Positions 1 to 8,591 of a DNA stretch of 17,002 nucleotides are shown piece by piece (position 1 is the first letter of the stretch; each line of letters starts with the position of its first letter). The position numbers and the translations under genes were made by a program. This DNA comes from CAYVWB01 sp964455395 (GTDB lineage: Bacteria > Desulfobacterota > Desulfovibrionia > Desulfovibrionales > Desulfovibrionaceae): positions 1-17,002 of the forward strand of contig CAYVWB010000084.1 in assembly GCA_964455395.1 (NCBI GenBank), read 5' to 3'. Below the pieces are notes generated by a model, which saw nothing but the letters and a program-made list of their open reading frames with translations, was not told where the DNA came from and ran no database searches.

Positions 1-217
1 AGACCACGGCGCAGTTCTTTACGGCCATGGTGATGCCGCCTTCGCGTTCCAGGTCCAGGCGGTCCATGACGCGGTCGTCCACCTCCTGGCCTTCGCGGAA
101 GACGCCGGACTGGCGGAACAGCGCGTCCACGAGGGTGGTCTTGCCATGGTCGACGTGGGCGATAATCGCCACGTTGCGCACGCTGTTCGCCGCGGCGCCC
201 GGGTTCGTCGCGTTCAT
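1..217 (-). CDS. typA: TypA/BipA ribosome-associated GTPase, N-terminal part (gene runs off the window)
   Basis: First 72 codons of a translational GTPase of the TypA/BipA family, which acts on the ribosome in stress adaptation and ribosome assembly. The P-loop AHVDHGKTT and the following LVDALFRQSG, then EVDDRVMDRLDLERE, follow TypA rather than LepA or EF-G. The switch I region reads EGGITM where most TypA proteins have ERGITI; the Mg-binding Thr is kept but the Arg is Gly. The ATG at 217 is preferred because an AAAGGA Shine-Dalgarno lies about 8 bases upstream. An in-frame ATG at 226 sits directly against that site with no spacing. selD lies upstream on the same strand, 67 bases away. The rest of the gene is outside the window, so its integrity cannot be judged. 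Confidence 0.88.
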   Translation of the reverse strand, partial: MNATNPGAAANSVRNVAIIAHVDHGKTTLVDALFRQSGVFREGQEVDDRVMDRLDLEREGGITMAVKNCAVV

Positions 218-253
218 CGAATCCATCCTTTGATGTAGAGTGGTTATGGTGCG

Positions 254-274
254 AAAAGACGCCGCCTGCGCGGC
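254..274 (-). terminator. Possible weak intrinsic terminator after selD
   Basis: Just past the selD stop the minus strand forms GCCGC-GCAG-GCGGC, a five-base-pair stem with a four-base loop, followed after GTC by TTTT. The stem is short and the T tract modest, so termination may be partial. It would separate selD from typA or allow limited read-through. No convincing typA promoter was found in 218-253. Confidence 0.4.
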
Positions 275-284
275 CATGTAGCGA

Positions 285-1379
285 TCAGGAAGGCGCCATG
301 GCGAGGCGCATCCGGCCCTCGCCGGGGCCCTCCACCTGACCCACCACGGCGGCGAATTCGCCTGCGGCTTCCAGGTCGGCGGTCAGGGCGGCGGCTTTGG
401 CTTCAGGGACGGCCATCAGCAGGCCGCCGGATGTTTGCGCATCGAAAACGAGATCCACCAACAGCTGCGTGTGGGGGTCGCCTTGCTCCAACGAAGCCGG
501 GAACTCCACTGCGCGCAGACAAAAATCACGATTGGCGTAGCTGCCGGCGGGCAGCAGCCCCATGTGCGCCAATGCGAGCGCTTCCTCCAGCACGGGAACG
601 CGGTTCAGCCACAGCGTCACCTCCATGCCGGAAGCGTCCGCCATCTCCAGGAGATGCCCGCCCAAGCCGAACCCCGTGACGTCTGTGGCGGCCTTCAGGC
701 CATGCGCCACCATGATCCGCGAGGCCGTGGCGTTCAGCCGCCCGGCCCATTGCGTGAGCAGCGTCTCCAGCGCGGGGGCGTTCTCCCACCGGGCCTTCAC
801 GGCAGTGGCCAGCACCCCCGTGCCCAAAGGTTTGGTGAGCACCAGCACGTCCCCGGGAGCCAGCGCGCTGTTCACCACGACGCGGTCCGGATCCACCACC
901 CCGGTCACGGCCATGCCGTACTTGATCTCGGGGTCCTCCACGCTGTGGCCGCCGGCGAGCAGCGCTCCCGCTTCGGTAAGCGCTTCCATCCCGCCCCGGA
1001 GGATGGCCGCGAGCACGGCTTTCTCCATGGTCTTGATGGGGAAACAGACGATGTTCATGGCGCAGAGCGGTTCGCCACCCATGGCGTAGACATCCGAGAG
1101 CGCATTGGCCGCGGCGATGCGTCCGAAGCTGTGGGGATCGTTGACGATGGGTGTGAAGAAGTCCACCGTCTGCACCAGCGCCTTGCCAGCCGGCGCGCGC
1201 ACCACCACGGCGTCTTCATTGCCGGCGGCGCCCACCAGCAAACGCGGGTCCGCCTGTAACGACGCCGGCAATGCAGCAGCGAGCACTTCCTCCAGGTCCC
1301 CCGGAGGGAGCTTGCTCGCTCAACCAGCGGCGGCCACGCTCTCGGCGATGGGGATGGCGGCGCGTTTCTCGTCGCTCAT
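285..1379 (-). CDS. selD: Selenide, water dikinase (selenophosphate synthetase), selenocysteine-containing
   Basis: Makes selenophosphate from selenide and ATP, the selenium donor for Sec-tRNA and for tRNA 2-selenouridine. The reading frame is 364 residues (E. coli 347) if the in-frame TGA at codon 20 is read as Sec. Residues 15-28 then read VAAAG-U-ASKLPPGD, which matches the family's G(C/U)xxK site with Lys at 23. Other family signatures: NEDAV (54-58), FGRIAAANALSDVYAMGG (85-102) with Asp96, GGHS (143-146), TDVTGFG (232-238) with Asp233, and DAQTSGG (313-319). The ATG at 1379 overlaps the TGA of the upstream LysR gene (ATGA) and has GGAGG 10 bases upstream inside that gene, which suggests translational coupling. 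A GTG at 1286 also opens the frame but would remove Sec20 and Lys23, so it is rejected. Family assignment is very secure; Sec rather than termination is strongly supported by position and by the hairpin after the codon. Confidence 0.95.
1279..1319 (-). promoter_or_regulatory. Predicted bacterial SECIS hairpin downstream of the selD UGA
   Basis: Starting at the base after the UGA, GCGAGCA pairs with UGCUCGC (bases 1-7 with 35-41), giving seven Watson-Crick pairs. Inside it CUCC pairs with GGAG (10-13 with 27-30), and an apical UCC/GGA stem closes a G-rich loop at bases 18-20 (1302-1300). Bacterial SECIS elements lie directly 3' of the UGA, with the apical loop about 16-37 bases away and a G at its start, which this fits. 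They are bound by SelB. The fold was paired by eye and no energy was computed. Confidence 0.72.
1320..1322 (-). other. selD: In-frame TGA, predicted selenocysteine codon (Sec20 of SelD)
   Basis: The TGA interrupts an otherwise intact SelD frame at the residue that is Cys or Sec throughout the family. The coding on both sides is SelD-like (VAAAG before, ASKLPPGDLEEVL after), and the frame opens with a well-spaced ribosome binding site. If it were a true stop, only a 19-residue peptide would be made. A single-base error from TGC or TGT cannot be excluded from one sequence, but the stem-loop right after the codon argues for Sec. Confidence 0.88.
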
Positions 1380-2344
1380 GTCGGGGTATCCTCCGCGGCG
1401 GCAAGCGCTGCCGCGTCCAGTTGACCGCATTCCTCCTTGAGGAAGGCGATGAAGTAGCGTGCAGCCGGGAAATAATGACGCCGCTCGTGATAGACGCAGT
1501 AGAATTGCCGACGCATGACGCCCAGCTCCGGCGCGGTCAGCACGCGCAAACGTCCGTCCGCAAGCAACGGCCCGGCGGCCAGACGCGACATCATGGTGAC
1601 GCCGAGGCCTGCCACGGCGCACGCCAGCGCAGCCTGCACGCCCTCCACCGCCACGCTGGCGCGCAGCTCACGCAAGGAGAGCCCCCGCGCCGCGAGAATC
1701 CCTTCGAAGGAGACGCGTGTGCCGGAGCCGGATTCCCGCATGATCCAGGGCATTTCCCGCAGCGTCTCCAGAGGGATGACCATGGCGGCGCCGGCCTCCT
1801 GGCGGGGAGTGCGCACGGCGTCCACCAGCGAAGGCGCGCCGACGATGAGGATGTCGTCCTCCATGAGAGGGACGAAGGCGCAATCCGGCGCGTTGATTTC
1901 CGCGCCGACAACGCCGAGCAAGAGGTCCCCGGCGGAGACGCGTTCCGTGATGCGCCGCGAATCGCCGACGGAAAGGGTGATGTTCACCTCCGCATAGCGA
2001 CTACGGAACTTGCCGAAAAGCTGTGGCAGGAGATAGTTGGCGGGGATGGTGGAGCCGCCCACCACCAGCTCGCCAGCCACGCGGTCCTGCAGGTTCTGGA
2101 TCTCGGCGGCGGCTTGGTCCAGATTGCGGAACGCCTCCCGCGCGTACCGGTAGAGCACGTCGCCGGCGGGGGTGGCCTGGATCTCCCGGCCGAGCCGATC
2201 GAAGAGCCGGACCTTCAGCTCACGCTCCAAGCTGGAGACATGCGAACTGACTGTAGGCTGCGAGAGGAACAGCTCCGAAGCGGCTTTGGAAAAGCTTTCC
2301 TGCTCGTAGACTTTGCAGAAGGCTTCGAGGCGGCGGAAGTCCAT
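1376..2344 (-). CDS. LysR-family transcriptional regulator, likely selenium-metabolism associated
   Basis: A 322-residue LysR-type regulator of normal family length. Residues 1-60 form the winged helix-turn-helix (MDFRRLEAFCKVYEQESFSK, then LSQPTVSSHVSSLE at 27-40 and LFDRLGR), and about 90-300 the periplasmic-binding-protein-like effector domain. The DNA-binding half resembles the LysR subgroup found beside selenium genes, and the ATGA overlap with selD supports a role in selenium or Sec gene control. The effector and targets are not shown by sequence. The gene follows the rplQ terminator, so it needs its own promoter. No clear Shine-Dalgarno precedes the ATG at 2344, so translation may be weak. 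Its 3' end holds the selD ribosome binding site. Confidence 0.9.
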   Translation of the reverse strand: MDFRRLEAFCKVYEQESFSKAASELFLSQPTVSSHVSSLERELKVRLFDRLGREIQATPAGDVLYRYAREAFRNLDQAAAEIQNLQDRVAGELVVGGSTIPANYLLPQLFGKFRSRYAEVNITLSVGDSRRITERVSAGDLLLGVVGAEINAPDCAFVPLMEDDILIVGAPSLVDAVRTPRQEAGAAMVIPLETLREMPWIMRESGSGTRVSFEGILAARGLSLRELRASVAVEGVQAALACAVAGLGVTMMSRLAAGPLLADGRLRVLTAPELGVMRRQFYCVYHERRHYFPAARYFIAFLKEECGQLDAAALAAAEDTPT

Positions 2345-2361
2345 GGGTGTGTATGGGAAGT

Positions 2362-2376
2362 ATTACGTTTATGAAT
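2362..2376. promoter_or_regulatory. Candidate LysR-type binding box (T-N11-A) upstream of the regulator
   Basis: ATTACGTTTATGAAT has matching ends (ATT and AAT) and a T-N11-A core, the usual form of a LysR-type site. It lies 18-32 bases before the regulator's ATG in a short AT-rich stretch of an otherwise GC-rich region. Autoregulation is the natural reading but is inferred. No convincing -35/-10 pair was found in 2345-2389. Confidence 0.28.
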
Positions 2377-2389
2377 GCGCCACCGCATG

Positions 2390-2415
2390 AAAAAGGCAAG
2401 CCGAAGCTTGCCTTG
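2390..2415 (-). terminator. Intrinsic terminator of the ribosomal-protein operon
   Basis: On the minus strand AAGGCAAGC-TTCG-GCTTGCCTT forms a perfect hairpin with a UUCG tetraloop, whose 3' arm runs into a run of five T. It starts 18 bases after the rplQ stop and is the clearest terminator in the window, separating the alpha-operon genes from the LysR-selD pair. Confidence 0.93.
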
Positions 2416-2432
2416 ATCGATGCAGTGCGGCG

Positions 2433-3057
2433 TTACTCGGACTTCTTGGGCTCGGCCTCGCTCTCTGGAGCGGCTTCGGCTTCGGGAGCAGCGGCTTCGG
2501 CTTCGGGCGCAGCGGCTTCGGCTTCGGGCGCAGCGGCTTCGCTCTCGGGAGCAGCGGCTTCGGCTTCGGGCGCAGCGGCTTCGGCTTCGGGAGCAGCAGC
2601 TTCTGCTTCGGGCGCAGCGGCTTCGCTCTCGGGCGCAGCAGCGACAGGCGCAGCAGCTTCAGCGCCGGGTGCCGTCGCAGCGGATTTCTTGGGCCGCGGC
2701 GTTTCGTCTGGGTTACGGGTGAACTCGATGAGGGCCATGGGCGCGCAGTCGCCAGCACGAGGCACAGCGAGTTTGACCACGCGGGTGTAGCCGCCGCCGG
2801 CGTCAGCGAAGCGGGGGCCGATCTCGTCGAAGAGCTTCTTGACGAGCTGGTGGTCGGCAAGCACTTTGTAGGCTTGCCGGCGCGCGTGGAGGTCGTTGCG
2901 CAGCGCGAGGGTGACGAGCTTGTCCGCCACGGAGCGCAGTTCCTTGGCCTTGGTCTCAGTGGTTTTGATCCGGCCGTGGATAATGAGGGACTTGGCCATG
3001 TTGCGGAACATGGCCTTGCGGTGTGACCACGTACGGCCGAGACGTTTGCCAGATTTG

Positions 3058-3068
<11 letters not shown>
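2433..3068 (-). CDS. rplQ: 50S ribosomal protein L17 with a long acidic C-terminal repeat tail
   Basis: Residues 1-120 are a standard L17 core (MRHNKSGKRLGRTWSHRKAM, IKTTETKAKELRSVADKL, GGGYTRVVKL, MALIEFTR), a large-subunit protein near the exit tunnel. E. coli L17 is 127 residues; this one is 211. The extra part begins near residue 121 and contains eight copies of the heptad AAAPE(A/S)E (143-198), a shortened copy, then a basic end PKKSE. The tail is strongly acidic, probably unstructured, and unlike normal ribosomal protein composition. The start overlaps the end of rpoA by 11 bases, so translation is probably coupled. It is the last gene of the unit and is followed by a strong terminator. 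L17 identity is certain; the role of the tail is unknown. Confidence 0.97.
2457..2642 (-). repeat. 21-base tandem repeat encoding the L17 acidic heptads
   Basis: About nine head-to-tail copies of a 21-base unit (on the plus strand GCTTCGGCTTCGGGCGCAGC plus G, with variants), each coding one Ala-Ala-Ala-Pro-Glu-(Ala/Ser)-Glu heptad. Copies differ by a few bases, for example GCTCTCGGGAGC in the Ser-containing units. The period is a multiple of three, so gain or loss of a unit would keep the reading frame. Confidence 0.95.
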
Positions 3069-4101
<1,033 letters not shown>

Positions 4102-4122
4102 AGCCTACCCGGGGAACTGGAG

Positions 4123-4749
<627 letters not shown>

Positions 4750-4773
4750 CGTATATCTCCTGCTTGGTATGCG

Positions 4774-5163
4774 CTAGACGCGCCGCCGTTTGGGGGGGCG
4801 GCAGCCGTTGTGGGGAACAGGGGTCACGTCGCGGATGAACGTGACTTTGAAGCCGGCGTTGTTGATGGCGCGCATGGCGGCTTCGCGGCCGGAACCGGGA
4901 CCTTTCACGAAGATGCCCACTTGGCGCATGCCATGTTCCTGCGCGCGGCGCGCAGCGTTCTCCGCAGCGATCTGCGCAGCGAAGGGCGTGGATTTGCGCG
5001 AGCCCTTGAAGCCGCTGCCGCCGGAGGACGCCCAGCTGACCACGTTCCCCTTGGTGTCGGTGAAAGTGACGATGGTGTTGTTGAACGTGGCTTGCACATG
5101 CGCCACGCCAACAGGAATGTTCTTCTTTTCTTTCTTCTTGGTGGTGCGTTTCGGTCGAGCCAT
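4774..5163 (-). CDS. rpsK: 30S ribosomal protein S11
   Basis: Platform protein of the small subunit, near the mRNA exit and in contact with S18 and S21. The 129 residues equal the E. coli length. Typical segments are VAHVQATFNNTIVTFTD, SGGSGFKGSRKSTPFAAQ and the C-terminal PHNGCRPPKRRR. The frame can be extended to a TTG at 5175, but the ATG at 5163 has GGAG at proper spacing and gives the usual MARPKR N-terminus, so it is preferred. It sits 30 bases after rpsM and 24 before rpsD. Confidence 0.98.
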   Translation of the reverse strand: MARPKRTTKKKEKKNIPVGVAHVQATFNNTIVTFTDTKGNVVSWASSGGSGFKGSRKSTPFAAQIAAENAARRAQEHGMRQVGIFVKGPGSGREAAMRAINNAGFKVTFIRDVTPVPHNGCRPPKRRRV

Positions 5164-5193
5164 GGTGATCTCCAAAAAGGATAGCGCGAAGGG

Positions 5194-5565
<372 letters not shown>

Positions 5566-5578
5566 GATTATTCCCCTC

Positions 5579-5692
5579 TTACCCCTGACGTTGCTTGTGC
5601 CGGGGGTTTTCGCAGATCACGCGAAGCACGCCCTTGCGACGGATCACTTTGCATTTGGGACAAATCTTCTTCACAGAAGGCCGAACTTTCAT
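5579..5692 (-). CDS. rpmJ: 50S ribosomal protein L36, zinc-binding form
   Basis: A 37-residue gene, easily missed because of its size. The product starts [15 protein letters not shown] and ends PRHKQRQG. Cys11, Cys14, Cys27 and His32 form the zinc ribbon of the C+ form of L36, a late-assembling large-subunit protein. A GAGGAA ribosome binding site stands about five bases before the ATG. It lies 31 bases after the map stop and 13 before rpsM, its usual place. No second copy is visible in the window. Confidence 0.97.
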
Positions 5693-5712
5693 GTCCATTC
5701 CTCGCTTGCCGT

Positions 5713-5751
5713 CGGCCCCGTCCTCAAGGACGGCTCAGGATGAAGGGGCCG
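5713..5751 (-). repeat. Inverted repeats around the map stop codon
   Basis: On the minus strand CCGTCC-TTGA-GGACGG (5733-5718) is a perfect six-pair hairpin, with the map TGA stop in its loop. A longer pair of arms, CGGCCCC and GGGGCCG, encloses and competes with it. There is no T tract, so this is unlikely to be a terminator. It could affect rpmJ translation, mRNA stability or processing. Confidence 0.55.
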
Positions 5752-6491
5752 TCGGGAGTCAGGGCGACTGAGTGCTCAAAATGACCAGAGAGGCTGCGAT
5801 CCTTGGTGACCGCGGTCCACTGGTCGGACAGTATTTCCACTTCAGGCGAACCCATGGTGACCATGGGCTCTATGGCGAGCGCCATGCCCGCTTTCAGCGT
5901 CAGATCCGGCAAACCCTTGGGCACGAAGTTGGGCACCTCGGGCTTCTCGTGGAGCTTGCGGCCTATGCCATGCCCCACGAACCGGCGCACGACGTCGAAA
6001 CCGTTCGACGTGACGTGCTCGTGCACTGCGCGGGAGATGTCGAAGAGCTGCTTGCCGGGACGACATTGTTCGATGCCGCGCATGAGCGACTCGCGGGTCA
6101 CGTCGAGCAGCCGAGTGACATCCGGCGAAACCGTCCCCACAGGGATGGTGCGCGCAGAGTCTCCGACGAACCCTTCATAGACGACGCCCATGTCGAAGCT
6201 GACAATGTCCCCTTCCTGCAGAATGCGCGACTCAGAGGGAAAGCCGTGCACCACCTCTTCGTTCACCGAGCAGCACAACGCGAAGGGAAAGCCGTGATAC
6301 CCTTTGAACGCCGGCTTCACCTTGCGCGCTTCGCACATGCGCGTGGCGATCTCTTCGAACTGGATGGTCGCAACCCCTGGCGCCACTGCATCTTGCAATG
6401 CGTCCAGAATCTCCGCGACCATCAGGTTCGCTTTCCTCAAAAGCTCGATTTCACTCTGGTTCTTGAGGAATACGCCACGATATTTCTTCAA
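5724..6491 (-). CDS. map: Methionine aminopeptidase, type I
   Basis: Removes the initiator Met from nascent proteins in the cytoplasm as a dinuclear-metal enzyme. The five metal ligands are in place: Asp100, Asp111, His174, Glu208 and Glu239. His82 sits in the NEEVVHGFP motif that lines the active site. Length is 255 residues (E. coli 264) with no N-terminal extension, as in type Ia enzymes. The start is TTG at 6491, giving [11 protein letters not shown]; the site upstream (GAGAAG) is weak, so expression may be low relative to its ribosomal neighbours. It follows secY by 77 bases. The usual adk between secY and map is absent. Confidence 0.96.
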
Positions 6492-6568
6492 TGATCTTCT
6501 CTCGACGTCAGCAGAGCGCCGTACGACACGGCCCGCGCTCCCGACGGTTCACGTCTGGCGAAACGCCC

Positions 6569-7882
6569 CTACCGGCGTCCGCGCACCCGGGCCTTGTTCA
6601 TCAGTCCCTCATACTGCCGCGAGATGAGATGAGACTGGATCTGACCCATGAAATCCATGGCCACCGCCACCACGATGAGCAGACTCGTGCCGCCGAAGTA
6701 GAACGGCGCGTTGAATTCCACGATGATCACCATGGGCAGCACACAGATGGCCGAGATATAGATCGCGCCCCACAGGGTGATGCGCGTCAGCACCTTGTCG
6801 ATATACTCCTGCGTCTTTACGCCCGGACGGATGCCCGGGATGAAGCCGCCCTGCTTCTTCAAGTTCTCGGCGATGTCCTTCGGGTCGAAGATGATGGCCG
6901 TGTAGAAGAAACAGAAGAACGCGATCATGGCCACGAACAGCACGTTGTAGAGCACCGTGTCGGGCATGAAATGGGTCGACAGATCGTTCAGCCAGTCCAC
7001 ATTGGAGAACTGCGCCACCGTGGCTGGGAACATGAGGATGGACGAGGCGAAAATCGGCGGGATGACGCCCGCAGTGTTCACCCGCAGCGGCAAGTGCGTG
7101 CTCTGCCCCTGCATCATCCGATGCCCGACCATGCGCTTGGCGTACTGGATGGGAATGCGACGCTGCGCGCGCTCCATGAAGACGATGAACGCCAGCACAG
7201 CCACCATCATCGCACCCAGCGCCAGCAAGACGAAGAGCGCCATCTCGCCTGTGCGCACCAGGCTGAACGTGTTGTATACCGCCGTGGGAAGTCCGGCCAC
7301 GATGCCTGCGAAGATGATGAGCGAAATGCCGTTGCCAAGCCCTTTGCCTGTGATCAGCTCGCCAAGCCACATCAGAAAGACTGTGCCTGTGGTGAGCGTC
7401 AGCACCGTGATCAGCCGGAACGCCCAGCCGCCTTCCAGCACCACGGGGGCCCCAGCCGGGCTGGCCATGGACTCCAGACCCACAGCGATACCCATGCCCT
7501 GCACCACAGCGATGAGCACCGTGGCGTAGCGCGTGTACTGGGTGATCTTCTTGCGACCGGCCTGGCCCTCTTCCTTCTGCATCTTCTTCAGCTCGGGCAA
7601 AGCCACGGTCAACAGCTGAATGATGATGGAAGCGGAGATGTACGGCATGATCCCCAACGCAAAGATGGAGAGATTGCTCAAGCCGCCGCCGGAAAACATG
7701 TCGAACAAACCGAAGAGCGTGTTCTCCATGGTCGCGAAGAACTCCTGCAACGCAGCCGTGTCCACCCCGGGCACAGGCACGTGCACGCCGAGACGATAGA
7801 CCGCGAGCAGGAGGAAGGTCCACATGAGCCGGCTGCGCAGTTCAGGCAGCTTGGCGATATTGTCGACGCCGGTAAGGGCCAC
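6569..7882 (-). CDS. secY: Preprotein translocase subunit SecY
   Basis: Central channel of the Sec translocon in the inner membrane, working with SecE, SecG and SecA. The 437 residues (E. coli 443) contain about ten hydrophobic membrane segments. Recognisable parts are SRLMWTFLLLAVYRLGVHVP (first segment), the plug region after it, IMPYISASIIIQLL, GNGISLIIFAGIVAGLP and the cytoplasmic loop QGGFIPGIRPG near residue 350. The start is GTG at 7882 with AGGA seven bases upstream, inside the end of rplO, three bases after the rplO stop. This tight spacing suggests coupled translation. Confidence 0.98.
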   Translation of the reverse strand: MALTGVDNIAKLPELRSRLMWTFLLLAVYRLGVHVPVPGVDTAALQEFFATMENTLFGLFDMFSGGGLSNLSIFALGIMPYISASIIIQLLTVALPELKKMQKEEGQAGRKKITQYTRYATVLIAVVQGMGIAVGLESMASPAGAPVVLEGGWAFRLITVLTLTTGTVFLMWLGELITGKGLGNGISLIIFAGIVAGLPTAVYNTFSLVRTGEMALFVLLALGAMMVAVLAFIVFMERAQRRIPIQYAKRMVGHRMMQGQSTHLPLRVNTAGVIPPIFASSILMFPATVAQFSNVDWLNDLSTHFMPDTVLYNVLFVAMIAFFCFFYTAIIFDPKDIAENLKKQGGFIPGIRPGVKTQEYIDKVLTRITLWGAIYISAICVLPMVIIVEFNAPFYFGGTSLLIVVAVAMDFMGQIQSHLISRQYEGLMNKARVRGRR

Positions 7883-7885
7883 GAT

Positions 7886-8386
7886 TTAGTCCTGTGTGGT
7901 TTCGGCGGTTTCCGCAGCAGCGCTGGCGCCGGAAAGAGCGTCCTGTCCCTCCAGGGACTTGGCGGCGCCGCCGGCTTGGCTGAGCTTCTCCATGGCAGTG
8001 GCGCTGAAGCGATGTGCTTCCACGGTGACCGCCTTGCCTTCGCCGCGACCGAGGATCTTCACCGGCGAGCCCTTCTTGCACAAGCCCTTGGCGTAGATGG
8101 CTTCCAGGGTGATGGCGGCTTCGCCTTCGAACGCGGCAAGCAGGGTGTCGAGGTTGATGGCCTCGTACTCCGTGCGGAAAGGGTTCTTGAAGCCGCGCTT
8201 GGGCAGCCGGCGGTACAAAGGCATCTGACCGCCTTCGAAGCCGGCTTTTTGCTTGTAGCCGGAGCGGGAGCGCTGGCCCTTGTTGCCTTTGCCGCAAGTG
8301 CAGCCCCAGCCAGTGGCCGAGCCGCGACCCACGCGCTTGCGCTCCTTTTTCTCTTCAGGGAACGGCTTGAGGTCGGAAAGATTCAT
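7886..8386 (-). CDS. rplO: 50S ribosomal protein L15
   Basis: Late-assembly protein of the large subunit. The N-terminal extended Gly/Arg-rich part (KRVGRGSATGWG, GKGNKGQRSRSG) and GFEGGQMPLYRRLPKRGF are diagnostic. The product is 166 residues against 144 in E. coli. The excess is a low-complexity, Ala/Glu/Thr-rich C-terminal tail (from about residue 145), milder than the L17 tail. The start codon overlaps the rpmD stop as ATGA. Confidence 0.97.
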   Translation of the reverse strand: MNLSDLKPFPEEKKERKRVGRGSATGWGCTCGKGNKGQRSRSGYKQKAGFEGGQMPLYRRLPKRGFKNPFRTEYEAINLDTLLAAFEGEAAITLEAIYAKGLCKKGSPVKILGRGEGKAVTVEAHRFSATAMEKLSQAGGAAKSLEGQDALSGASAAAETAETTQD

Positions 8387-8556
8387 GACGACTTGACCTC
8401 CACGAGGTGCTTGACGCGTTCGATCATGCCCCAGAAGGACTTCTCGTCCGGCACGTCGCGTTCCTGGCGGATCTTGCGCAAGCCCAAAGCTTGCAGCGTG
8501 CGACGCTGGGTGGGGTTGCAGCCGATGGGACTTTTTTTCAGGATCACCGTAGGCAT
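8383..8556 (-). CDS. rpmD: 50S ribosomal protein L30
   Basis: A 57-residue product (E. coli 59), short enough to be overlooked. It begins MPTVILKKSPIGCNPTQRRT and continues with LQALGLRKI and a VPDEKSFWGMIERVKHLVEV end, the standard L30 fold. It lies between rpsE and rplO, the conserved spc position, and its TGA overlaps the rplO ATG by four bases (ATGA). The gap to rpsE is 35 bases. Confidence 0.97.
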   Translation of the reverse strand: MPTVILKKSPIGCNPTQRRTLQALGLRKIRQERDVPDEKSFWGMIERVKHLVEVKSS

Positions 8557-8591
8557 GGCGTGTTTCCCTTCATGTTGCTGAGCGCGCGCCG

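Noticed and set aside
285..1286. selD starting at the GTG at 1286, as a Sec-less short form
   Set aside because: It would lack the Sec20/Lys23 catalytic region. The upstream frame has a proper ATG, a spaced ribosome binding site and SelD-like sequence up to the TGA.
1320..1322. TGA read as a true nonsense mutation, making selD a pseudogene
   Set aside because: The rest of the frame is intact, the TGA lies exactly at the Cys/Sec position, and a hairpin follows directly.
2457..2642. The tandem repeats as a CRISPR array
   Set aside because: Repeats adjoin with no spacers, and they keep the L17 reading frame throughout.
5718..5733. Hairpin at the map stop as an intrinsic terminator
   Set aside because: No T tract follows, and rpmJ lies immediately downstream in the same unit.
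6491..8581. A 696-codon open frame on the plus strand, antisense to secY, rplO and rpmD
   Set aside because: Same cause. The sense strand encodes SecY, L15 and L30, and the antisense product is His/Arg/Glu-rich with no family resemblance.
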